A stretch of DNA of 8,111 nt from JAUYQR01 sp031377265 (GCF_031377265.1 NZ_JANMET010000016.1:1-8111), one strand, 5' to 3'. Shown: positions 1 to 4,968, counted from the first letter of the stretch. Program-made: numbers and translations. The notes: generated by a model not told the origin, from the letters alone.

Positions 1-723
1 TCCCCCGGCGAGATGATGCTGATGTATGGCTCCACCATCTTCATCATCCAGGTCACCGAACGCCCGCTCCGCGATGCGCGCCTATGGTATGCGCCGTGGC
101 TGTTTCCAGGCCTGCATGCCTCGATGGCCGGGTTGGCCACCTCGGGCACGCTGACGCACTGGTTTCGCGATCAATTGGCCCCCGACACCGATTTTGCCAG
201 CCTCGCCGCTGCAGCCGAGGCCAGCCCGAAAGGCGCCAAGGGTTTGATCTGCCTTCCTTACTTTTCGGGTGAGCGAACGCCGATCCATGATCCTTTTGCC
301 AAAGGCGCGTTCTTCGGCCTCGATCTTACCCATACTCGGGGCGACATGTTCCGCGCCGCCATCGAAGGCGTCGCCATGGGCACGGCGCATGTGTTTGATA
401 CCTACGCCGAACTGAACGCCACCCCCGCCCGCGTGCTCGCTGTCGGCGGCGGGACGAAGAACGCGGTGTGGATGCAGGCCACCTCGGACTTTGCAAAGAC
501 CCCGCAGCTCGTCTGCGAAAAGACGATTGGCGCCAGCTATGGCGACGCCTTTCTTGCGGCTGTGGCGGTGGGTGCCGCGATGCCGGACGAGATCACCCGC
601 TGGAACCCGGTGCTGCGCACAGTGACGCCCGAGCCGGTCGCGGCCTATATGCGGCAATACCCGCTATGGCAGGCGCTTTACGCCCAGACCAGGGACATCG
701 CCCATGCGTTGGGAGCGGCCTGA
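1..723 (+). CDS. FGGY-family carbohydrate/polyol kinase, C-terminal part (5' end outside window)
   Basis: The frame is open from base 1, so the gene begins upstream; 240 residues are visible of a family that is usually about 500. This is the C-terminal actin-like domain of FGGY kinases (xylulokinase, glycerol kinase and relatives), which phosphorylate a sugar or polyol with ATP in the cytoplasm. Seen: the MYGST stretch at visible residues 8-12, the YFSGERTP/HDP block near 87-98 that opens the C-terminal domain, the helix FRAAIEGVAMG near 117-127, the nucleotide-binding GGGTKN at 149-154, and the GASYGDAFLAAVAVG segment near 177-191. The stop (TGA) overlaps the start of the next gene by one base, so the two are translationally coupled. 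The substrate cannot be read from this half; the neighbouring permeases and mutarotase suggest a pentose, deoxysugar or polyol. Xylulokinase-like is the closest guess. Confidence 0.9.
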   Translation, partial: SPGEMMLMYGSTIFIIQVTERPLRDARLWYAPWLFPGLHASMAGLATSGTLTHWFRDQLAPDTDFASLAAAAEASPKGAKGLICLPYFSGERTPIHDPFAKGAFFGLDLTHTRGDMFRAAIEGVAMGTAHVFDTYAELNATPARVLAVGGGTKNAVWMQATSDFAKTPQLVCEKTIGASYGDAFLAAVAVGAAMPDEITRWNPVLRTVTPEPVAAYMRQYPLWQALYAQTRDIAHALGAA

Positions 724-1454
724 TGCAGTTCGACCGGATGCGCCCGCATCAGATTGCCGAAGCGATCATTGCAGGCACCCCGGTCGTGCTGCCCATCGGG
801 GTGATGGAATATCACGGCCAGCATCTGCCCGCAGGCGTTGACCTGCTGATCGTCACCGAAACGCTGAAACGGCTTGGCGACCGGATCATCATGCTGCCGC
901 CCTTTGCCTACGGCGCGGCCAGTCATGCGGTGGCGGGCGCAGGTCAGGGCACGCTGCACCTTGATCCCGCCACCTTCCTGCCACTGGCCGAGGCGCTGTT
1001 TTCAGCCCTTCTGACCACCGGCTTTCGCAACCTGCACGGCGTCATCCACCACCAGACCGAGAACTTCGCGCAAGGCATGCCGACGGATCTGAGCTTTCGC
1101 CTCGCCGCCCGCAACGCGATCTTTCGGCATCTGGAGGTCGCGCGCGGCCCGGGCTGGTGGGGCGATCGCGCGATGCAGGACTACTATGCCGATGCTGCGG
1201 CCGGCGAAGACCCGTTCAACTGGATCCGCATTCATCCGCTGTTTCCGAAAGGCGCTGATTTCCCTTTCGATCATGCCGGGGTCGGCGAGACCGCGCTGAT
1301 GCTGGCCCTTGCCCCGGAAACCGTGGATATGACCCGCGCCACCGATGGCGGCCACTGGTACACCGAAACCGCACCTCAGGCGACAGCGGCGCTTGGTGAG
1401 GCAGGCGTTGCGCTGGCGCTTGCCCATATTGCGCCGGCTCTGGGCCTTGCCTGA
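723..1454 (+). CDS. Creatininase-family metallohydrolase
   Basis: A 243-residue protein of the creatininase family, which holds a dinuclear metal centre and opens cyclic amides or, in 3-dehydro-scyllo-inosose hydrolases, a cyclic ketone. Seen: LPIGVMEYHGQHLPAGVD at residues 23-40, supplying the expected E29, H31 and D40 ligands (H34 also conserved), and HAGVGETALMLAL at 184-196, matching the family HAG-x-x-E-T motif. The second metal motif, NGHxxN in most relatives and NGHYEN in creatininase, reads HHQTEN at 109-114: the Glu and Asn are kept, but the ligand His position appears to be Gln, with His just before it. The start is ATG, overlapping the kinase stop as TGATG, with GGGAG at 711-715 as ribosome site; a longer in-frame reading would run back into kinase sequence. 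The context argues for a sugar- or cyclitol-derived substrate rather than creatinine. The family is certain, the substrate unknown. Confidence 0.85.
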   Translation: MQFDRMRPHQIAEAIIAGTPVVLPIGVMEYHGQHLPAGVDLLIVTETLKRLGDRIIMLPPFAYGAASHAVAGAGQGTLHLDPATFLPLAEALFSALLTTGFRNLHGVIHHQTENFAQGMPTDLSFRLAARNAIFRHLEVARGPGWWGDRAMQDYYADAAAGEDPFNWIRIHPLFPKGADFPFDHAGVGETALMLALAPETVDMTRATDGGHWYTETAPQATAALGEAGVALALAHIAPALGLA

Positions 1455-1471
1455 CTGCGGATTTCATCTGT

Positions 1472-1494
1472 CCCCAAATATCCCCGCCGGAGGC
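1472..1494. repeat. Possible Rhodobacteraceae-type intergenic motif
   Basis: Between the converging 3' ends of the hydrolase and mutarotase genes lies CCCCAAATATCCCCGCC followed by GGAGGC. From memory, very similar strings occur often just downstream of genes in Rhodobacteraceae genomes, so it may be a dispersed intergenic element. The only folding seen in this 98-base gap is a weak 5-bp CCGCC/GGCGG pairing, and there is no T-tract, so it is not called a terminator. Confidence 0.3.
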
Positions 1495-1552
1495 TCCCGC
1501 CGCTCAGACCGGGCGGACATATCAGGAAGGGTGCCTGCCCGCCTTGCGCCGT

Positions 1553-2008
1553 TCACAGCTCGGGCAGATCAATCACGCCCTTTTTCAGGATGAAGCAGCC
1601 ATAGGGCCCGCTGTCGCCAGTGCGGATGATGGCGAAAGCCTTGCGGGCCTCGGCATAGAAGGCGAACCGCTCCAGGCTTTGCATCTGCACCGGGGCGCCC
1701 TCTGCGCTGTCTGCGACAGCTTGCATTCGGGCAAACACCGGCCGTTCGGCCGTAGGGTCGCCCACCACCTGCATGCGGGTGATCGGGGCGGGAACAAAGC
1801 TGTCCAGTGGCATCAGGCGCAGGATCGCGCGCGCCGCTGTCGGGATATCACAGCCCGCCATGTCGATCAGCTTGCCATAGGTGGTGTCCGTCGCGATCGA
1901 GGCCGCAGGATGGTTCACGTCGCAAATCACCAGATCGTCGCCATGCCCCATCAGCATCAGGACATGCACAAGTTCGGCGCTGAGCCGCTGGTCGATGCCT
2001 TTCAGCAC
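1553..2008 (-). CDS. RbsD/FucU-family sugar mutarotase (FucU-like)
   Basis: The 151-residue product matches the length and fold signature of FucU (L-fucose mutarotase) and RbsD (ribose pyranase), cytoplasmic decamers that interconvert sugar anomers or ring forms to feed the next enzyme. Seen: start VLKGIDQRLSAEL, then MGHGDDLVICDVNHPA with the catalytic-type His22 and Asp24-Asp25, and the C-terminal block RFAFYAEARKAFAIIRTGD plus YGCFILKKGV. The TGD/TGE and YG-x-x-ILKKGV pattern is FucU-like; FucU normally has Asn after YG and here it is Cys (residue about 139). The start chosen is GTG at 2006-2008, sharing one base with the TAG of the upstream permease (TAGTG), preceded by AGGGGCGG; extending upstream gives no family sequence. 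It is the last gene of the leftward permease operon, so it probably equilibrates the imported sugar. Confidence 0.88.
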   Translation of the reverse strand: MLKGIDQRLSAELVHVLMLMGHGDDLVICDVNHPAASIATDTTYGKLIDMAGCDIPTAARAILRLMPLDSFVPAPITRMQVVGDPTAERPVFARMQAVADSAEGAPVQMQSLERFAFYAEARKAFAIIRTGDSGPYGCFILKKGVIDLPEL

Positions 2009-2928
2009 TATTTCACCGCCCCTGCCGCCATCCCCTTGATGATGAACCGCTCCAGCAGCACCCCGATCACGATCAGCGGCAGGATCGCGGCAAAAGACAG
2101 GGCCGCCATCGACCACCACGATATCCCCTGGCTGCCGGTCTGACTGGCCACCATCACCGGCAAGGTCTTGGCGTCGGTCGAGGTCAGGAGGGCTGCGAAG
2201 AAATACTCGTTCCAGGTCAGGACCAGAGACAGGATGAAAGCCGCCACCATGCCGGGAAGGGCGATCGGCAGGATGATCGTCACGAACGCCCCCCAGACGC
2301 CCAGCCCGTCGACGAGTGCTGCCTCCTCAAGCTCGGTCGGGATGGAGTTGAACTGGTCCTTCATGATCCAGATCACGATGGGCAGCACCGACAGCGCATA
2401 GAGCAGGATCAACCCGATCCGCGTGTCCAACAGGCCAAGTTCCTTGTAAAGCACGAGGAATGGGAGGGCGAGGACGACCGGCGGCAGGATCAGCTGCGAC
2501 AGAAAGAAGAACGAGATGTCGGGATTGCGCATCCAGGCAAAGCGATAGCTGAACCGGCTGAGCCCGTAAGCCGCAAGCGACCCCATGACCACCGCCAGAA
2601 ACGACGAGACCAGCGACACGATGGCCGAATTGGTGAAGCGCTTGAGGAATTCCTCGCGCACGGTCGAATCGGTGCCGATCGTGTCGGGCGACAGGCCGAT
2701 GGATTTCCAGCCGAGCCATTTGGGCTGATAATCCACCCAAGGGATCAGGTTGCCCTGCATCACGTTCGGGGCCAGCTTGAAGCTGGTGGTCAGTGTCCAG
2801 TAGATCGGGAACAAGCAGATGAACGCCCACAAGAGCAACACGCCATAGACTGCAAGCCGGCTCGCGAACCATTTCGCCCGAAACGAGCGGTCCGCCTCGC
2901 TGTCTTTGAAAATCGCCGTTTCGGTCAT
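2008..2928 (-). CDS. Carbohydrate ABC transporter inner-membrane permease, MalG type
   Basis: A 306-residue membrane protein of the BPD_transp_1 family, the second permease of a CUT1-type sugar importer. Six hydrophobic segments are visible at about residues 24-48, 101-124, 139-162, 171-190, 213-248 and 271-296. The cytoplasmic EAA loop that docks the ATPase is clear at about 200-226 (EEAALVDGLGVWGAF, then LPIALPG). The C-terminus ERFIIKGMAAGAVK is the usual ending of this subfamily. A periplasmic loop of about 45 residues (51-98, Trp/Pro rich) follows the first helix and may contact the binding protein. The start ATG overlaps the stop of the preceding permease as ATGA, and the stop overlaps the GTG of the mutarotase, so all three are tightly coupled. 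No ATPase gene is in the window. Confidence 0.93.
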   Translation of the reverse strand: MTETAIFKDSEADRSFRAKWFASRLAVYGVLLLWAFICLFPIYWTLTTSFKLAPNVMQGNLIPWVDYQPKWLGWKSIGLSPDTIGTDSTVREEFLKRFTNSAIVSLVSSFLAVVMGSLAAYGLSRFSYRFAWMRNPDISFFFLSQLILPPVVLALPFLVLYKELGLLDTRIGLILLYALSVLPIVIWIMKDQFNSIPTELEEAALVDGLGVWGAFVTIILPIALPGMVAAFILSLVLTWNEYFFAALLTSTDAKTLPVMVASQTGSQGISWWSMAALSFAAILPLIVIGVLLERFIIKGMAAGAVK

Positions 2929-4028
2929 GTGCGCGGCCTTGTGAAACGGTCTGCGAATTTCATCAGCATGGTCATCGCGATCACGATGATCACCAGATAG
3001 ACCATCGCAAGCATAGTGCCGTAACCGACGTTCGAGCGATCCCGATATTCGCGGTAGATGAAGCTGGTGACGGTGTCCGTCGCCCCTCCCGGCCCGCCGG
3101 AGGTGACCGTGATCACGATGTCGGCCAGCTTCAGCTTGAAGATGATGCGGATCAGGATCGCGGTGATCGACACCGGCAGCATCAGCGGGAAGGTGATCTC
3201 CCAGAAGCTTTTCCAGCCGGTCGCGCCGTCAACCCGGCTGGCCTCGGTCAGCTCTTTCGGGATCGCCTGCAGCCCGGCCAGCAGCATGATCATCATGAAC
3301 GGGATGAAGGTCCAGGCGTCCATCAGCATGATCGTCGCGCGCGCCACGCCGGGCGTTGCAAAGAAGGCGGGCGTTTCCCAGCCCAGATGCTTCATCAACG
3401 TGGCGATCGGGCCGAAACGTCCCTCCAGCATGGATTTGCCGATCATCCAGCTGACAGCCACGGGCGACAGCATCAGTGGCAGCAGGAACGCCACCCGAAA
3501 GAATTTGCGCGCCCGGATTTCAGAGTTCAGCAACAGGGCAAGGGAAAAGGCGATGGCGTATTCCAGGATGATCGCAAGCGTGTACCAGACCATATTCAGC
3601 ATGGCGTTCCAGTAGAACGGATCGGCCCACATCTGCACCACGTTTGCGAGGCCATTGAACTGACGCCCGTCCGGGCTGGACAGGTTCCAGCTTGAAAACG
3701 CGATCAGCAAGCCGAACAGCAGGGGAAACACCGTCAACGACACCACGAACAATGCGGCAGGCAATACGAACAGCACCCGCTTGCCTTGTTCGCCCCGGAT
3801 CAGGACCTGCGCCCAGCACAGTGCGACCGCCCAGGTGGCGTAGGCGTAAAGGGTGGGCCGCCAGTTGGCAAAGCCGAAATCGGACACCCCGGTGGCCTGC
3901 AGGGTCTGCAACGCGGCCACCAGAACCAGCGTCGCCGCCGTGCCCCAGACGAGGGTCCGGCCAAACAGCTTGCGCCGGTTCGAGATGCTGTCGCTGGTCA
4001 CGACATGGAGGAGTTCACCGTTGCTCAT
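2925..4028 (-). CDS. Carbohydrate ABC transporter inner-membrane permease, MalF type, with N-terminal extension
   Basis: A 367-residue permease, first gene of the leftward operon. The core from about residue 84 is a standard CUT1 permease: helix RVLFVLPAALFVVSLTVFP, a periplasmic loop, then the EAA loop at 258-286 (ELTEASRVDGATGW, then FPLMLPV), and the terminal helix near 338-357. CUT1 permeases of this type are usually about 290-320 residues with six helices; here about 80 extra residues add two more hydrophobic stretches (near 24-42 and 58-76), giving a probable eight-helix topology reminiscent of E. coli MalF. The ATG at 4026-4028 is the furthest possible start, because an in-frame TAA lies 12 bases upstream. 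No good Shine-Dalgarno sequence precedes it and the codon sits inside a 12-bp palindrome, so a start slightly further inside cannot be excluded. Confidence 0.92.
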   Translation of the reverse strand: MSNGELLHVVTSDSISNRRKLFGRTLVWGTAATLVLVAALQTLQATGVSDFGFANWRPTLYAYATWAVALCWAQVLIRGEQGKRVLFVLPAALFVVSLTVFPLLFGLLIAFSSWNLSSPDGRQFNGLANVVQMWADPFYWNAMLNMVWYTLAIILEYAIAFSLALLLNSEIRARKFFRVAFLLPLMLSPVAVSWMIGKSMLEGRFGPIATLMKHLGWETPAFFATPGVARATIMLMDAWTFIPFMMIMLLAGLQAIPKELTEASRVDGATGWKSFWEITFPLMLPVSITAILIRIIFKLKLADIVITVTSGGPGGATDTVTSFIYREYRDRSNVGYGTMLAMVYLVIIVIAMTMLMKFADRFTRPRT

Positions 4029-4037
4029 GCTAGCATG
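4026..4037. repeat. 12-bp perfect palindrome over the permease start codon
   Basis: CATGCTAGCATG is identical on both strands and contains the start codon of the MalF-type permease (read on the minus strand). It also creates a second minus-strand ATG 8 bases upstream that opens a mini-ORF, ATG-CTA-GCA-TGA, ending in an ATGA overlap with the real start. Whether it is an operator, a translational element or chance is unknown. Confidence 0.4.
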
Positions 4038-4109
4038 TTAGCTGTTGATTTTGGGTATGAGAAGGGGCTTTGACGGCGTGTCTGGCGGGCCCAGACTCAG
4101 GGTGCGGTG

Positions 4110-4125
4110 GCGACATTTGTCACGC
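4110..4125. promoter_or_regulatory. Candidate RegA/PrrA-type site, copy 1
   Basis: GCGACATTTGTCACGC is an imperfect inverted repeat: GACA-TT-TGTC in the centre with GCGAC and GTCACGC half-sites. RegA/PrrA, the redox response regulators that activate puc and puf in Rhodobacter, are described as binding GCGNC/GNCGC-like half-sites with variable spacing. It lies about 160 bp upstream of the PpsR operators, in the divergent region, so it could serve the permease operon as well. The assignment to RegA/PrrA is inference. Confidence 0.4.
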
Positions 4126-4200
4126 GTCAAATGAGTGCAGTTGCTTGCAGCGAGGCGCGAGAAATCGGGGGCGCGCCGTGGAACCTGAGCGATCGGCAGG

Positions 4201-4270
4201 CAGTAAAATCTTGAAAGTAATATATATTTTAGGCGACTGCGCAAAAAGAGCGGTCTGCAAAATAGTTGAA
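4201..4270. promoter_or_regulatory. AT-rich island between the divergent operons
   Basis: This stretch (with AATATATATTTT at its core, 4219-4230) is strikingly AT-rich against GC-rich surroundings and lies between the leftward permease operon and the rightward puc operon. On the minus strand, TTGCGC (4244-4239), a 16-base spacer and TATTAC (4222-4217) make a weak sigma70-like promoter for the permeases, leaving a leader of about 180 bases. The flexible DNA may also help activator or nucleoid-protein binding upstream of puc. I could not find a full IHF or FNR consensus in it. Confidence 0.3.
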
Positions 4271-4288
4271 TGTCAATTATAAGTTACA
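4271..4288. promoter_or_regulatory. PpsR/CrtJ operator 1 (TGT-N12-ACA)
   Basis: TGTCAATTATAAGTTACA is a perfect match to TGT-N12-ACA, the palindrome bound by PpsR/CrtJ, the aerobic repressor of photosynthesis genes in purple bacteria. Bases inside the half-sites are partly symmetric as well. It lies 142 bp upstream of the pucB start codon, where the puc promoter is expected. Confidence 0.85.
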
Positions 4289-4296
4289 GTTGCTTA

Positions 4297-4314
4297 TGTA
4301 AGAAAGGCGTGACA
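4297..4314. promoter_or_regulatory. PpsR/CrtJ operator 2 (TGT-N12-ACA)
   Basis: A second perfect match, TGTAAGAAAGGCGTGACA, begins exactly 8 bp after operator 1. Paired sites separated by 8 bp are the classic arrangement for cooperative PpsR/CrtJ binding at promoters such as bchC. The puc promoter probably lies within the pair, for example TGTCAA (4271-4276), an 18-base spacer and TATGTA (4295-4300), giving a leader of about 120 bases, which fits what is known for Rhodobacter puc; the core promoter itself is only a weak match. Confidence 0.85.
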
Positions 4315-4323
4315 CATTGTCGC
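4307..4323. promoter_or_regulatory. Candidate RegA/PrrA-type site, copy 2 (inverted)
   Basis: Read on the minus strand this is GCGACAATGTGTCACGC. It is the same element as the one at 4110-4125 apart from the central 2-3 bases (TT there, ATG here) and stands in the opposite orientation. It overlaps PpsR operator 2 by 8 bp, so an activator bound here would compete directly with the repressor. The family assignment is inference from half-site resemblance. Confidence 0.4.
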
Positions 4324-4357
4324 TGTTGGCGCTAGAACCGGATCGGGAATCCGTACT

Positions 4358-4397
4358 GCGCTTTGGGTGGACCGGGTGTCGTCAGTCCGCCCAACGC
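4358..4397 (+). promoter_or_regulatory. Stem-loop in the pucB mRNA leader
   Basis: TTGGGTGGAC (4363-4372) pairs with GTCCGCCCAA (4385-4394), ten pairs with one G-U, around a 12-base loop; GCG (4358-4360) and CGC (4395-4397) add three more pairs beyond a two-base bulge. A smaller hairpin, CGGAT/ATCCG, lies just upstream at 4339-4353. The structure ends 20 bases before the pucB ribosome site, so it is better placed to protect the 5' end of the transcript than to block translation. It is not a terminator, as no T-tract follows. Confidence 0.6.
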
Positions 4398-4430
4398 AAC
4401 ATGAGACGACGGGGCACGGAGGAGCATTTT

Positions 4431-4586
4431 ATGTCCAACGATCCTGATAAGGTGTGGCCGACCGGCCTTACACTGAGAGAAGCTGAAGAGCTTCACAGCT
4501 ACATCATCGACGGCACGCGGGTGTTCGGGGTCATAGCCTTGATCGCGCACATTCTTGTTGCCGTTTCCACGCCCTGGCTTGGCTGA
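4431..4586 (+). CDS. pucB: LH2 antenna beta polypeptide
   Basis: A 51-residue single-helix membrane protein that, with PucA, binds bacteriochlorophyll and carotenoid in the LH2 ring of the intracytoplasmic membrane. It begins MSNDPDKVWPTGLT and has the family pattern throughout: EAEELHSYIIDGTRVFG, then ALIAHILVAVSTPWLG. The key residues H22, R30 and H40 have exactly the spacing of betaH12, betaR20 and betaH30 of the Rps. acidophila structure, where the first two serve the B800 pigment and the third ligates the ring pigment. Trp49 ends the helix. The start is fixed by GGAGGAG (4418-4424), six bases before the ATG; an in-frame ATG at 4401 lies upstream but has no ribosome site and would add residues foreign to the family. 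It is the first gene of the puc operon. Confidence 0.97.
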   Translation: MSNDPDKVWPTGLTLREAEELHSYIIDGTRVFGVIALIAHILVAVSTPWLG

Positions 4587-4597
4587 GGGGACCTGAC

Positions 4598-4897
4598 ATG
4601 AACAACGCAAAAATGTGGCTTGTCGTGAAACCGACAGTCGGGGTCCCGCTATTCCTTACGGCGGTTGCCGTGGGGTCTTTTGCGGTCCACGTCGCGGTGC
4701 TGAGCAACACGACCTGGGTTGCCGACTTCTTGTCCGGCAAGCCAATCGGCGGCATGGCATCGCTGGTTCCGGAAGATCAGACCACCGCGAAAGTGGCCTA
4801 TCTGACGCCGGGATCCAAGGATATCATGGTTGTCATGCCGGATGGCACGGTGGCGCATGCGATCCTGACGGATGGTGCTGTCAGCACGCTGAACTGA
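4598..4897 (+). CDS. pucA: LH2 antenna alpha polypeptide with C-terminal extension and B800-820-type residues
   Basis: A 99-residue alpha subunit of LH2. Residues 1-45 are typical: MNNAKMWLVVKPTVGVPLF, the membrane helix, His31 (ligand of the ring bacteriochlorophyll), and TTW ending at Trp40. Two features differ from standard B800-850 subunits. First, positions 44-45, which are Tyr-Tyr or Tyr-Trp in B850 proteins and hydrogen-bond the pigment acetyl groups, are Phe44-Leu45 (4727-4732), the pair known from B800-820 (LH3) complexes. Second, most alpha subunits end near residue 54-60, whereas this one continues about 45 residues (VPEDQTTAKVAYLTPG, then DIMVVMPDGTV) on the periplasmic side; long tails are known in some Rhodovulum and Rhodobacter PucA proteins. 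The start ATG follows GAGGGGAC (4585-4592), 11 bases after the pucB stop. Ring topology requires one copy per PucB. Confidence 0.96.
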   Translation: MNNAKMWLVVKPTVGVPLFLTAVAVGSFAVHVAVLSNTTWVADFLSGKPIGGMASLVPEDQTTAKVAYLTPGSKDIMVVMPDGTVAHAILTDGAVSTLN

Positions 4898-4923
4898 CCT
4901 TTCCTCCGCCTGGCGGAGCAAGG
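4898..4923 (+). promoter_or_regulatory. Intercistronic stem-loop 1, pucA-pucC
   Basis: CTCCGC (4904-4909) pairs with GCGGAG (4913-4918) around a three-base loop, and CCTT/AAGG extend the stem beyond a small internal bulge. It starts directly after the pucA stop. It has no T-tract, so it is more likely a 3'-end stabiliser of the abundant pucBA message than a strict terminator. Confidence 0.65.
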
Positions 4924-4930
4924 CAAGACT

Positions 4931-4968
4931 GGCGGGACCCCCCGTGATTTGGGCGGAGGGGTCTCGCC
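4931..4968 (+). promoter_or_regulatory. Intercistronic stem-loop 2, pucA-pucC
   Basis: GGCGGGACCCC (4931-4941) pairs with GGGGTCTCGCC (4958-4968): eleven pairs with one G-U, and the loop can pair internally (CCC with GGG). Together with stem-loop 1 it forms a double hairpin between pucBA and pucC. In Rhodobacter such hairpins make the antenna mRNA more abundant than the distal message, through protection from exonucleases and partial termination. No T-run follows. Confidence 0.7.

Noticed and set aside
1455..1552. A terminator between the converging hydrolase and mutarotase genes
   Set aside because: Only 5-bp GC pairings (CCGCC/GGCGG) can be drawn, and there is no T-tract on either strand.
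1544..2143. A plus-strand 199-codon frame opposite the mutarotase gene
   Set aside because: The minus strand holds a clear FucU-type protein, and the plus-strand product has no recognisable motif.
4038..4060. A possible IHF or FNR half-site (AATCAA on the minus strand, TTGAT on the plus strand)
   Set aside because: Only a half match; the second half of either consensus is missing.
4266..4277. TTGAATGTCAAT as an FNR-type site
   Set aside because: The spacing between TTGA and TCAA is too short for the 14-bp TTGAT-N4-ATCAA consensus, and the bases are better explained by PpsR operator 1.
4317..4430. Upstream in-frame starts for pucB (TTG at 4317, ATG at 4401)
   Set aside because: The strong GGAGGAG site sits just before 4431 and the protein from there matches LH2 beta from its first residues.
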